Shown piece by piece: positions 9,661 to 19,738 of a DNA stretch of 53,562 nucleotides; position 1 is the stretch's first letter, and each line of letters begins with the position of its first letter. Source of the DNA: Octadecabacter sp. GTDB lineage: Bacteria > Pseudomonadota > Alphaproteobacteria > Rhodobacterales > Rhodobacteraceae. The notes beneath the pieces are model-generated. The model made no database searches and was not told where the DNA came from. It was given only the letters and a program-made list of their open reading frames with translations. Location of the stretch: assembly GCA_017886375.1 (NCBI GenBank), contig JAGGNB010000103.1:1-53562 (forward strand), given 5' to 3'. A program made the translations under genes and the position numbers.

Positions 9661-9933
9661 ATGGACTGGATGGCTTGGACTATACCGACTGCCACTTTTT
9701 TCGTGATCATTGCGGCCACGCTCGTCACCTTTACGGTGCTGGCAATCAAATACCCGGAGGTGCCGCGCATCGGCATACTTCGGATCGAAACAACGCGGGG
9801 TGACAGATTGTTCATCACGCTGCTGGGCTCTGCCTTTCTTAATTTGGCTTGGCTCGGGTTGTTCAGCGCCCCTCAATGGGGGGCACTGATCGTGTGTCTC
9901 TTTTATGCCATCGCGGTTTTCCGCTGGGTCTAG
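9661..9933 (+). CDS. small membrane protein, DUF2160-like, in glycerol transporter operon
   Basis: MDWMAWTIPTATFFVIIAATLVTFTVLAIKYPEVPRIGILRIETTRGDRLFITLLGSAFLNLAWLGLF...; RBS GAGGAGG just upstream; characteristic small ORF between glpQ and glpV. Confidence 0.8.
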   Translation: MDWMAWTIPTATFFVIIAATLVTFTVLAIKYPEVPRIGILRIETTRGDRLFITLLGSAFLNLAWLGLFSAPQWGALIVCLFYAIAVFRWV

Positions 9934-10008
9934 TGAAAGAGGTAACGGGTCATCTGGTCTGCAAGAACCAGGCGGCTCATATTGTTCTCAAATAGGGAGG
10001 AACAAGAT

Positions 10009-11733
10009 ATGAACTTGCGACTTAAAGGAACGACAGCGTTAAGCCTTGCCGTTTGCATGCTTGCCGCACCGGCGTTCGCCGACATGGAGGCCGCACAGGC
10101 ATTCCTTGACGCCGAAATCGGCGAACTGTCCACGCTATCACGCGCGGATCAGGAAGCCGAAATGCAGTGGTTCATCGACGCTGCACAGCCATACGCAGGT
10201 ATGGAAATCAATGTGGTATCCGAGACAATCGGCACCCACGAATACGAATCCAACGTTCTGGCACCAGCGTTCTTTGCCATCACTGGTATTCAGGTCACAC
10301 ATGACCTGATCGGCGAAGGCGACGTCGTTGAAAAGCTGCAAACACAAATGCAGACAGGCGAGAACATCTATGACGCCTATATCAACGACAGTGACCTGAT
10401 CGGTACGCACTGGCGCTATCAGCAGGCGCGTAACCTGACCGACTGGATGGCTGGCGAAGGCGCTGGTGTGACCAACCCGAACCTGAACCTTGAAGACTTC
10501 ATTGGTCTTTCGTTCACGACCGGTCCCGATGGCAAAGTCTACCAATTGCCTGACCAGCAGTTCGCGAACCTCTATTGGTTCCGCTATGACTGGTTCAATG
10601 ACGACGTCAACAAAGCCGACTTCTTGGCTGAATACGGCTATGATCTGGGCGTTCCAGTCAACTGGTCTGCCTATGAGGACATCGCTGCATTCTTTACAGG
10701 CCGCGATCTGTCCCGTTTGGGCGTTGAAGGCGACGTTTATGGCAACATGGACTACGGTAAACGTGATCCATCCTTGGGCTGGCGCTACACAGATGCGTGG
10801 CTGTCCATGGCTGGTGCCGGCGATATCGGTGAGCCAAATGGCCTGCCTGTCGATGAATGGGGTATCCGCGTTAACGAAAACTCACAGCCGGTTGGTTCGT
10901 GTGTTGCGCGTGGTGGTGCCACCAACGGTCCAGCTGCTGTCTATGCGATCACGAAGGCGATCGAATGGCTGGAACTCTACTCTCCACCTGCCGCAGCTGG
11001 CATGACATTCTCTGAAGCAGGCCCAATTCCTGCACAGGGTAACGTCGCACAGCAGATGTTCTGGTATACCGCGTTTACCGCAGCATCCGTTGAACCTGGT
11101 CTGCCAGTGATGAACGAAGATGGCACGCCAAAGTGGCGCATGGCACCTTCGCCACACGGCGCATACTGGACCGAAGGCACCAAGATTGGCTACCAAGACG
11201 CCGGTTCTTGGACGCTGATGAAATCTACGCCAGTTGATCGTGCACAGGCTGCTTGGCTTTACGCCCAGTTCGTTACGTCCCTGACTGTGGACGTGGCCAA
11301 AAGCCATGTTGGTCTGACATTCATTCGTGAATCAACGATCCAGCACGAAAGCTTCACTGAACGCGCACCGCGTCTTGGTGGTCTGATCGAGTTCTACCGC
11401 TCACCAGCCCGCCTTCAGTGGTCACCAACGGGCACAAACGTGCCTGACTACCCTAAGCTGGCGCAGCTGTGGTGGCAGAACATCGGCGACGCTATGTCCG
11501 GTGCGAAAACCCCACAAGAGGCTCTCGATGGGCTTTGTGCGGATCAAGAGGCCGTTATGGCACGCATTGAGCGTTCCGGCGTCCAAGGTGACATTGGCCC
11601 GCTTTTGAACGAAGAAAGCGATCCAGAGTTCTGGCTGTCACAGCCAGGTTCACCAAAGCCGCGTCTTGAAAACGAAGACGAGACTCCGGTTACGATCTCC
11701 TATGACGAGCTGATCCAGTCTTGGCAGCAGTAA
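10009..11733 (+). CDS. glpV: glycerol ABC transporter substrate-binding protein (GlpV-like)
   Basis: 574 aa; signal peptide MNLRLKGTTALSLAVCMLAAPAFA; large family-1 extracellular solute-binding protein; GGAGG upstream. Confidence 0.87.
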   Translation: MNLRLKGTTALSLAVCMLAAPAFADMEAAQAFLDAEIGELSTLSRADQEAEMQWFIDAAQPYAGMEINVVSETIGTHEYESNVLAPAFFAITGIQVTHDLIGEGDVVEKLQTQMQTGENIYDAYINDSDLIGTHWRYQQARNLTDWMAGEGAGVTNPNLNLEDFIGLSFTTGPDGKVYQLPDQQFANLYWFRYDWFNDDVNKADFLAEYGYDLGVPVNWSAYEDIAAFFTGRDLSRLGVEGDVYGNMDYGKRDPSLGWRYTDAWLSMAGAGDIGEPNGLPVDEWGIRVNENSQPVGSCVARGGATNGPAAVYAITKAIEWLELYSPPAAAGMTFSEAGPIPAQGNVAQQMFWYTAFTAASVEPGLPVMNEDGTPKWRMAPSPHGAYWTEGTKIGYQDAGSWTLMKSTPVDRAQAAWLYAQFVTSLTVDVAKSHVGLTFIRESTIQHESFTERAPRLGGLIEFYRSPARLQWSPTGTNVPDYPKLAQLWWQNIGDAMSGAKTPQEALDGLCADQEAVMARIERSGVQGDIGPLLNEESDPEFWLSQPGSPKPRLENEDETPVTISYDELIQSWQQ

Positions 11734-11737
11734 CCTG

Positions 11738-11766
11738 ATTTTGGGGCCATTAATTTGGCCCCAAAT
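11738..11766 (+). terminator. hairpin after glpV
   Basis: TTTGGGGCCATTAATTTGGCCCCAAAT perfect stem-loop just after the stop codon. Confidence 0.65.
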
Positions 11767-11825
11767 ACCTATCCTTTTACACAACTCCTAAAGACCGCAT
11801 TGGACCTCGTCCGTTCGGTAAAATC

Positions 11826-11858
11826 AGCGGTCGTTTCTCGTGGCGGCCGCTTTTTTTC
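11826..11858 (+). terminator. second hairpin with T-run, upstream of glpK
   Basis: GCGGTCG...CGGCCGC followed by TTTTTTT, 25 bp before the glpK ATG; possible terminator/attenuator. Confidence 0.55.
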
Positions 11859-11882
11859 GTCCAAAAATATTGAGGACTTTTC

Positions 11883-13370
11883 ATGAGCTATGTTCTTGCA
11901 ATCGACCAAGGCACAACATCGACACGTTCAATTTTGTTTGACGGTGAAATGACACCCGTTGCCCGTGCCCAAGAAGAGTTCCCGCAACATTTCCCCCAGT
12001 CTGGCTGGGTTGAACACGACCCGATAGATTTATGGACCACAACCGTCGCCACCTGCCGCACAGCGATTGAACAGGCGGGCATCTCCCCGTCGCAAGTTGC
12101 CGCGATCGGGATTACAAACCAACGCGAAACGGTCATCGTCTGGGACCGCAAAACAGGCGCACCTGTTCACAACGCGATCGTCTGGCAGGACCGGCGCACC
12201 GCCGATCAATGCCGCGCCTTGCGCGACGGTGGTCATGAACAAATGATAACCGATCGCACAGGTCTTTTGGTTGACCCGTATTTTTCAGGCACCAAGCTGC
12301 GATGGATTCTCGATCACGTTGACGGCGCCCGCGAACGCGCCACAAACGGCGATCTGTTGTTCGGGACCGTCGACAGCTATCTGATCTGGAACCTGACTGG
12401 CGGCGCAGTTCACGCCACAGATGCAACCAACGCTGCGCGCACGATGCTCTATGATATCCGCAAGGGCGGCTGGAGCAGCACGATCTGCGAACTACTCGAC
12501 ATCCCGATGCAAATGCTGCCCGACGTCAAAGACTGCGCCGCTGATTTTGGCCGGGCGCGGTCTGATATACTTGGGGCTGAAATTCCAATCTTCGGTGTTG
12601 CAGGGGACCAGCAGGCGGCGACGCTCGGGCAGGCGTGTTTTAAACCGGGAATGTTGAAATCTACTTATGGAACAGGGTGCTTTGCGCTGTTGAACACAGG
12701 TGAGACGCCTGTTGTGTCCAAGAACAGATTGTTGACCACGATTGCCTATCAGCTGGGTGGCAAGCCAACCTATGCGCTTGAAGGTTCGATCTTTGTCGCT
12801 GGCGCGGCGGTGCAGTGGCTGCGCGATGGATTGCAAATCATCGATGATGCCGCGCAGACGCAGGCCTTGGCCGAAGCCGCGGACCCACGTCAGGACGTCA
12901 TTCTCGTTCCGGCATTTGTCGGGTTTGGCGCACCGTATTGGAACCCTGACAGTCGCGGTGCTGCGTTTGGCCTAACCCGCGCCACTGGCCCGGCCGAAAT
13001 GGCCAAAGCGGCACTTGAAAGCGTGGGCTACCAGACGCGCGATCTGCTAGAAGCGATGTCGGCTGACTGGCAGGCGACAGGCGTGCAGTCGACTTTGCGG
13101 GTCGACGGTGGCATGTCTGCCAGCAATTGGGCGATGCAGTTTTTGTCCGATATTATCGCCGCACCCGTGGACAGACCGGTCATTCAAGAAACAACGGCGC
13201 TTGGTGTGGCGTGGCTTGCGGGAATGTACGCCGGACTTTACCCGGATCAGGATGAGTTTGCTGCATCTTGGGTCCGCGAAACCCAATTTACACCTACGAT
13301 GGATTCAACCCTACGCGCGGCAAAATACGAATCTTGGCAAAAGGCTGTTCAAGCCACCATGAGTTTTTGA
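11883..13370 (+). CDS. glpK: glycerol kinase
   Basis: 495 aa; [20 protein letters not shown]..., [31 protein letters not shown]. Confidence 0.97.
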   Translation: MSYVLAIDQGTTSTRSILFDGEMTPVARAQEEFPQHFPQSGWVEHDPIDLWTTTVATCRTAIEQAGISPSQVAAIGITNQRETVIVWDRKTGAPVHNAIVWQDRRTADQCRALRDGGHEQMITDRTGLLVDPYFSGTKLRWILDHVDGARERATNGDLLFGTVDSYLIWNLTGGAVHATDATNAARTMLYDIRKGGWSSTICELLDIPMQMLPDVKDCAADFGRARSDILGAEIPIFGVAGDQQAATLGQACFKPGMLKSTYGTGCFALLNTGETPVVSKNRLLTTIAYQLGGKPTYALEGSIFVAGAAVQWLRDGLQIIDDAAQTQALAEAADPRQDVILVPAFVGFGAPYWNPDSRGAAFGLTRATGPAEMAKAALESVGYQTRDLLEAMSADWQATGVQSTLRVDGGMSASNWAMQFLSDIIAAPVDRPVIQETTALGVAWLAGMYAGLYPDQDEFAASWVRETQFTPTMDSTLRAAKYESWQKAVQATMSF

Positions 13371-13379
13371 GGAATCCAA

Positions 13380-14372
13380 ATGACCGATACAACAACGTTG
13401 CGCCGCTATTTAACCAAAAGCGATCTGGACCCGAACCTGATCTTTCTGCTTGAAGACATCGCAAGTGCCTGCCGATCGATTGCGAACCTTGTCCGCAACG
13501 GCGCGTTTGAGGGCAATCTTGGCTCTGCAAACGCGATAAACGTGCAGGGTGAGACGCAAAAGACGCTGGATATTCTGGCCAACGATGAATTTGAACGGAT
13601 TTGCTCCAACAGCCCGCGCCTTGCAGCCCTTGTGTCCGAAGAAGTCGAAGAGGTCACATGGTTGAAAGAGCCCGAAGAGGGCGACTACTTGCTCTATTTT
13701 GATCCCTTGGATGGCTCGTCAAATCTGGACGTGAACCTTTCAGTGGGATCGATTTTTGCGATCATGCAAGTGCAGGCGGATGGTGATCGCAATGTCCTGC
13801 ACGATGGCCAACGCCAAGTCTGCGCCGGTTACGCGCTATACGGCCCGTCGACGATCCTCGTTTTGACTGATGGGTCCGACGTTGCCGGTTTCACCTGTCA
13901 TCAGGGCACTGGTGATTTTCGGTTGACCCACCCCGATATGAAAGTTCCGAGCGAGACATCAGAGTTCGCGATCAACACATCGCGCTACCGCTATTGGGAC
14001 GCCCCCGTTCGCCGCTATGTTGATGAATGCGTCGCGGGGGAGGAGGGCGCACGGCAGCGCGCGTTCAACATGCGCTGGACCGCATCAATGGTGGCCGAAA
14101 TTCACCGTATCCTGACGCGCGGCGGCGTGTTTTTGTATCCAGCCGACAGCAACAACCGCGATGCTGGCGGCAAACTTCGCTTGATGTATGAGGCCAATCC
14201 GATGGCGATGATCATCGAACGCGCCGGAGGCGCTGCATCGACCGGCTTCGGCCCTATCATGGATCTCCAGCCAAGCGGGCCGCACCAGCGCGTACCAGTT
14301 ATTCTTGGCTCGCGGTCCGAAGTTGAACGGCTTGTCGACTATCACACAGCAGCAGACACTTCTGAACACTAG
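13380..14372 (+). CDS. fbp: class I fructose-1,6-bisphosphatase
   Basis: 330 aa; DPLDGSSNLDVNLSVGSIF, GGKLRLMYEANPMAMIIERAGG. Confidence 0.96.
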   Translation: MTDTTTLRRYLTKSDLDPNLIFLLEDIASACRSIANLVRNGAFEGNLGSANAINVQGETQKTLDILANDEFERICSNSPRLAALVSEEVEEVTWLKEPEEGDYLLYFDPLDGSSNLDVNLSVGSIFAIMQVQADGDRNVLHDGQRQVCAGYALYGPSTILVLTDGSDVAGFTCHQGTGDFRLTHPDMKVPSETSEFAINTSRYRYWDAPVRRYVDECVAGEEGARQRAFNMRWTASMVAEIHRILTRGGVFLYPADSNNRDAGGKLRLMYEANPMAMIIERAGGAASTGFGPIMDLQPSGPHQRVPVILGSRSEVERLVDYHTAADTSEH

Positions 14373-14401
14373 GTCCACGCAACTTGGCTAAGGATATCAA
14401 G

Positions 14402-15544
14402 ATGTTTTCATTTATCAGTCCGCAAACCATGCATTTTGGACGGGGCCAAAGCCAGCAGACAGCGGCATTGGCTGGCGCATATGGAAAGACCGTTCTTTTG
14501 GTCCATGGGTCCGACGCTTCGCGGGCACAATGGCTCATTGACGGGTGCAGCAATGCGGGCTTGGCGGTGAAGATGATAAGCTGTCGGAACGAACCAACCT
14601 TGCCGGATATTGAAAAGGCGCTGACGCAACTCAATGGGATGCGTCCGGATGTGGTGATTGCGTTGGGCGGTGGGTCCGTCATTGATCTTGCCAAGGGACT
14701 TGCGGCCCTAATTCCGTGCGCGGGCAAGCCGTTGGATTACCTCGAAGTAGTTGGCGATGGCCGGCCCCTAGACCACCCGCCGATCCCTGTTATCGCGCTG
14801 CCCACGACGGCTGGCACAGGGGCCGAAGTGACCAAAAACGCGGTCATCTCAGTGCCGGAACGGGGCCTGAAAGTTAGCCTGCGTGATCCACGCATGGTGC
14901 CACAAATCGCGATCATTGATGCAAGTCTTATGGAAGGCGCGCCAAGGCATGTCGCCCTTGCGGCCGGATTGGATGCAATTACCCAAGTGATTGAACCCTA
15001 CCTAACGGTCAAATCAAACCCGATGACGGACGCTCTGTGTCGTGATGCGATTCCGGAGGGTCTTCGGGCCTTGCGCGACTTGGTGGAACATGATGCGCCG
15101 CAAGCGTGGGATAGCATGGCTTGGGTCAGTACCTGCGGTGGTTTGGCTTTGGCAAATGCGGGGCTTGGCGCGGTTCATGGGTTCGCAGGTGTGATTGGTG
15201 GCAGAACAAATGCGTCCCACGGGGAGATATGTGGCACGCTTCTTCCTGCCGTTCTGGAATCGCATCTGCGCAAAGCGCAGGACGGCACCGAACTCCATGC
15301 GCGGCTGCAGTGGATATTGCATAAGGTGGACACCTGTTTCGCGCATAAAGGAAACGGCCACGGCATTTCCGAGTTACGCCGCTGGTCCAAAGAAATGGGG
15401 TTGCGCGGGTTGGAAGACATGGGAGTGTCATCGTTTGATTATGCAGAGATTGCAGCGGCATCCGCCAACGCGTCGTCCATGAAAGGCAATCCATTCCATC
15501 TGTCGCATGACGACCTTCTACAAATCTTGCACGCGGCAAAATAG
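14402..15544 (+). CDS. iron-containing (group III) alcohol dehydrogenase
   Basis: GGGSVIDLAKGLAA, PTTAGTGAEVTKNAVI, HGFAGVIGG, SHGEICG. Upstream TTG at 14384 is an alternative start. Confidence 0.88.
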   Translation: MFSFISPQTMHFGRGQSQQTAALAGAYGKTVLLVHGSDASRAQWLIDGCSNAGLAVKMISCRNEPTLPDIEKALTQLNGMRPDVVIALGGGSVIDLAKGLAALIPCAGKPLDYLEVVGDGRPLDHPPIPVIALPTTAGTGAEVTKNAVISVPERGLKVSLRDPRMVPQIAIIDASLMEGAPRHVALAAGLDAITQVIEPYLTVKSNPMTDALCRDAIPEGLRALRDLVEHDAPQAWDSMAWVSTCGGLALANAGLGAVHGFAGVIGGRTNASHGEICGTLLPAVLESHLRKAQDGTELHARLQWILHKVDTCFAHKGNGHGISELRRWSKEMGLRGLEDMGVSSFDYAEIAAASANASSMKGNPFHLSHDDLLQILHAAK

Positions 15545-15707
15545 GAATATCAGTCGGCCAGACCGCCTACCGACGTCTTGATGATCTGAAAGTGGCGGAT
15601 GTGGTCTTGAAAACACCCATGACAATCGAAAAGTGGAAAAATTTAAGCAAATTGGGTTGTGATTTGACCGCAAGCAGGGTTTTTGGCCCCAACCGGAGGA
15701 CCATTTC

Positions 15708-16574
15708 ATGTTTGTTATCACCCTGATCGCCAAGCCCGGAAAATTGCAGCCTGCTTTGGTGGAAAGCCTGCGCAATGCGTGGGGTGGCGAATCTGCGCAG
15801 TGGCTCGCGGCGGATGAGGCGGCGGAGTTTGCCGTTGATACCAAGCCCGTGAACCTGTGGGATGTCTGGGCGGACGTACAAGAAATGGGCGTCGATCTGG
15901 TGTGCCAACCGCTGATCGGACGCCGAAAAACCATGCTGCTCGCCGATATGGACAGCACAATGATCCAGCAGGAATGTATTGACGAACTGGCAGATGAAGC
16001 AGGCGTAGGTGCGCGCGTTGCCGATATTACAGCCCGCGCCATGAACGGTGAACTTGATTTTGAGGCCGCCTTGATTGAACGCGTCGGGCTGCTGCGTGGC
16101 ATGGACGAAACTGTCATCGGCCACGTTTTGGCCACCCGAATCACCCACATGCCCGGCGCTGCGACGTTGCTGGCAACGATGAAGGCAAATGGTGGTTACG
16201 CAGCATTGGTATCCGGCGGGTTCACGGCGTTTACCGCGCAGGTGTCAGCGCAGCTCGGTTTTGACGAAAACCGTGCCAATACGCTGCTGATCGAACACGG
16301 CAAATTGACGGGCGACGTTGGCCGCCCGATCCTTGGCAAAGCCGCCAAGGTGCAGGCGCTTGGGGAAATTACCGCCCGCATCGGCATCACCCAAGACGAC
16401 GTGATCGCGGTGGGTGACGGCGCAAATGACCTTGGCATGTTGCATGCCGCAGGCACGGGTGTTGCGCTTCATGCAAAACCGTCGGTCGCCGCACAATGCG
16501 ACGTGCGCATCAACCACGGCGATTTAACAGCGCTGCTTTATATCCAAGGCTACGCGAAAACTGAATTCGTCTAG
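15708..16574 (+). CDS. serB: phosphoserine phosphatase
   Basis: 288 aa; DMDSTMIQQECIDELAD, VSGGFTAFT, VGDGANDLGML (HAD motifs). Confidence 0.95.
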   Translation: MFVITLIAKPGKLQPALVESLRNAWGGESAQWLAADEAAEFAVDTKPVNLWDVWADVQEMGVDLVCQPLIGRRKTMLLADMDSTMIQQECIDELADEAGVGARVADITARAMNGELDFEAALIERVGLLRGMDETVIGHVLATRITHMPGAATLLATMKANGGYAALVSGGFTAFTAQVSAQLGFDENRANTLLIEHGKLTGDVGRPILGKAAKVQALGEITARIGITQDDVIAVGDGANDLGMLHAAGTGVALHAKPSVAAQCDVRINHGDLTALLYIQGYAKTEFV

Positions 16575-17563
16575 GCAAGCGCCGCGCTGGGCCGCATGTC
16601 GCCGGTAATAAGCCCCGTGAAACTTTTCAGATCCGGATTGCGATAGGCCTTCACGCTCGGATCATTCGGGTCCAGCACACCGAGGCGACACAGAATTGCT
16701 GCGATGGCGCAGTCCCGCGCGCGACCTGCGCCATCGACAATCTTTAGGGCCACACCCATGCGTTTTTCTGGCAGGATCGCGACATAATATCCCTCTGCAC
16801 CGCATTTAACCGCCGCCTGACCTTTGGCCGCGCGCATCAGATGTGTACAGCCACGATCCTCATTTGCCACCAGTTCAGGATGCGCCATCATCGCGTTGCG
16901 CAGCCGCACCATCGCGGCCCCGCGCGTGGTGGACTCGTCCGCGCAAGCATATTTTGCCATGGCGCGGCCCATCCCCAATAAACTGGTCGCGAAATTCGGC
17001 GCGGAACACCCGTCTATGCCCCACGCAGGGCTATCCTCGCCGGTGACTTCCTCGAACGTGCGTTTGATAAGGATCTGCAGCGGGTGATCAATCTCTATGT
17101 AGTCCGGCCCCCAGCCATTCGCCTTCGTCATGGTCAGGAACCCGCAATGTTTGCCAGAACATTCATTGTGATAGCGACACGGCGTCATATCCGTCTTGAT
17201 CATCGCATTGCGCGCGGCTGTATCCGCTGGCCAATTGGGGCCACAGCGAAATGCATCGTCTCCCAGTTCCAGATCGCGCAACCACGCCTGAACCTTGTCC
17301 GTATGGATCGCCGCGGATGAATGTGATGCGCACGATAACGCCAACTGTTCGGGGCTTAGCCCGAACCGATCCGCCACACCGCTTTCCACCATCGGCAAGG
17401 CCTGCAGCATTTTTGCCGAACTGCGCGGATAGATCACCGCATGCGGATCACCCCACTGGTGTACAATCTCACCCGCCTCATCGACCACAACAGCGTGACC
17501 ACGATGGGCGCTTTCCAGCATACCACCGCGCCAAAGTTCAACAAAATCGACTGGATCAGACAT
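16571..17563 (-). CDS. asparaginase (AnsA / L-asparaginase II, Rhizobium-type)
   Basis: MSDPVDFVELWRGGMLESAHRGHAVVVDEAGEIVHQWGDPHAVIYPRSSAKMLQALP..., ALSCASHSS, CSGKHCGFL. Confidence 0.88.
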   Translation of the reverse strand: MSDPVDFVELWRGGMLESAHRGHAVVVDEAGEIVHQWGDPHAVIYPRSSAKMLQALPMVESGVADRFGLSPEQLALSCASHSSAAIHTDKVQAWLRDLELGDDAFRCGPNWPADTAARNAMIKTDMTPCRYHNECSGKHCGFLTMTKANGWGPDYIEIDHPLQILIKRTFEEVTGEDSPAWGIDGCSAPNFATSLLGMGRAMAKYACADESTTRGAAMVRLRNAMMAHPELVANEDRGCTHLMRAAKGQAAVKCGAEGYYVAILPEKRMGVALKIVDGAGRARDCAIAAILCRLGVLDPNDPSVKAYRNPDLKSFTGLITGDMRPSAALA

Positions 17564-17760
17564 GGTTTTTCCCAAATTTAAGACGTTTGCGCGATGTGTC
17601 GCGCAAATATATGTGACCAAAGGCTTTTCCATTTGGGCAAAATCTTGCTAATGATATAGGTATCGAGTTGAAACCGCTCAATCTAGCCGAAAAGGTACCC
17701 ATCAGAGGTGCTGCGCTATTGAGAGCAACCAGAGGCACGGACAGCTTGGAGGCTGTATTT

Positions 17761-18303
17761 ATGATTTCAAAGATTTCGCACGCGATTGGCGCGTTCGCCC
17801 TTATGACCGCCACCGCAACATTGGGCACATCTGCAATCGCGCAGGACACCAGTTCAAACCGCGTTGCGGCCAACACCGATTGGTCCGTTTTCGTTGAAAG
17901 CGATCCGACCGAATGTTGGGCCGTTTCTGCGCCTAAGGAAACCGTCAACTCCCGCGATGGACAGGTCGTATCTGTACGCCGCGGTGAGGTTTTGTTGTTC
18001 GTGTTCTATCGCCCGGGTGCTGGCGTGAACGGCCAAGTGACGTTCACGGGCGGCTATCCGTTCGCAAGTGGCTCGACAGCCGAACTCGATATTGGTGGAA
18101 CCACGTATGATTTGTTCACCGAAGGCGAATGGGCTTGGCCCGCAACGCCCGAAGATGACGCAAGCATCGTTGCAGCGATGAAACGCGGTTCAGCGGCAAC
18201 CGTTTCGGCCCGTTCTGGCCGTGGCACAGTCACCCGCGACACGTTCTCGCTGCTCGGCTTTACTGCGGGCGTCGAAGAAGCCGCGAACCGCTGTTCCGGC
18301 TAA
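17761..18303 (+). CDS. invasion-associated locus B (IalB)-like secreted protein
   Basis: Signal peptide plus TDWSVFVESDPTECWAVSAPKETVNSRDGQ...; location upstream of rlmN. Confidence 0.65.
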   Translation: MISKISHAIGAFALMTATATLGTSAIAQDTSSNRVAANTDWSVFVESDPTECWAVSAPKETVNSRDGQVVSVRRGEVLLFVFYRPGAGVNGQVTFTGGYPFASGSTAELDIGGTTYDLFTEGEWAWPATPEDDASIVAAMKRGSAATVSARSGRGTVTRDTFSLLGFTAGVEEAANRCSG

Positions 18304-18329
18304 AACGTGTCGTCATAGATTTAAATGGT

Positions 18330-18358
18330 CCGGCTTTCTTTGGGAGCCGGCCCTTTGT
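18330..18358 (+). terminator. putative terminator hairpin
   Basis: CCGGCT-TTCTTTGGG-AGCCGG stem-loop followed by a short T-rich stretch. Confidence 0.4.
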
Positions 18359-18421
18359 GTTATGAAGAGACGTCTTATATAGGGCCAAGATAGTCCACGC
18401 ACCGTATCGGAGTCGATTCTC

Positions 18422-19606
18422 ATGCAGCCGCAAACGCCCATCACCCAAGACGTCATGACGATCAAACGCATCCTCCCCGAGGACGGCCTGACAAACATCG
18501 TCGGCCTGACGCGCGATCAACTGCGCGATGCACTGATCGGCGTTGGCGTGACCGAAAAACAGGCCAAGATGCGGGTCAACCAAGTCTGGCAATGGCTCTA
18601 CCATTGGGGCGTGCGTGAATTTGATGTGATGACGAACCTGTCAAAAGACTTTCGTGCGACACTTGCCGAACATTTCAAAATCGAACTCCCCGAAGTCGTC
18701 ACCAAAGACGTGTCCACGGACGGGACCCGCAAATACCTCGTGCGCATCGCGGGCGGCCATGAGGTTGAGGTGGTCTATATCCCCGAAAAGGATCGCGGCA
18801 CCCTGTGCATTTCAAGCCAGGTTGGCTGCACGCTGACCTGTTCGTTCTGTCATACAGGCACGCAAAAACTGGTCCGTAACCTCACGGCGGGTGAGATTAT
18901 TGGCCAAGTCATGCTTGCCCGCGATGACCTGAACGAGTGGCCCGAACCGGGGCAGGGCACGGGCGACAATGGCCCGCGCCTTTTGTCTAACATCGTGTTG
19001 ATGGGCATGGGTGAGCCGCTTTATAATTTTGAAAACGTGCGGGACGCGATGAAGATCGCAATGGACGGCGAAGGCATCGCACTGTCGCGCCGCCGCATCA
19101 CGCTGTCGACCTCTGGTGTCGTGCCGGAAATCCACCGCACTGCCGATGAAATCGGTTGTATGCTGGCTATTTCGTTTCACGCCACGACCGACGAAGTGCG
19201 CGATAAACTGGTGCCGATCAACAAAAAGTGGAACCTCGAAGTGCTTCTCGAAGCATTGGCCGCTTATCCGAAAGTCTCCAATTCCGAACGCATCACATTC
19301 GAATATGTGATGCTGAAGGACGTCAACGATTCAGACGAAGACGCGCGTCGACTGGTAAAATTGATCGAAGGCATCCCCGCCAAAATCAACCTGATCCCGT
19401 TCAACGAATGGCCCGGCGCGCCGTACAAACGCTCCGATTCGGATCGCATCAAGGCATTCGCGGACATCATCTACAATGCAGGCTACGCATCACCGATCCG
19501 CAGACCGCGTGGCGAAGACATCATGGCCGCCTGTGGTCAGTTGAAATCCGCCACCGAACGCGCCCGTAAATCGCGCAAACAAATCGACGCGGACGCCGGA
19601 CTCTAA
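18422..19606 (+). CDS. rlmN: 23S rRNA (adenine(2503)-C(2))-methyltransferase
   Basis: 394 aa; radical SAM motif [36 protein letters not shown]. Confidence 0.96.
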   Translation: MQPQTPITQDVMTIKRILPEDGLTNIVGLTRDQLRDALIGVGVTEKQAKMRVNQVWQWLYHWGVREFDVMTNLSKDFRATLAEHFKIELPEVVTKDVSTDGTRKYLVRIAGGHEVEVVYIPEKDRGTLCISSQVGCTLTCSFCHTGTQKLVRNLTAGEIIGQVMLARDDLNEWPEPGQGTGDNGPRLLSNIVLMGMGEPLYNFENVRDAMKIAMDGEGIALSRRRITLSTSGVVPEIHRTADEIGCMLAISFHATTDEVRDKLVPINKKWNLEVLLEALAAYPKVSNSERITFEYVMLKDVNDSDEDARRLVKLIEGIPAKINLIPFNEWPGAPYKRSDSDRIKAFADIIYNAGYASPIRRPRGEDIMAACGQLKSATERARKSRKQIDADAGL

Positions 19607-19738
19607 CCTGGCCGCCCACGTATTCGAACACGTCGATGATCCAATGGCCTTCATCTTCCACAAAGACGACACCCGCAGCGGCCTCATACTATTGTGTGAT
19701 CTGTCCAAACACCGCGCGCTGGGCGCCGCGCTGAGCGA

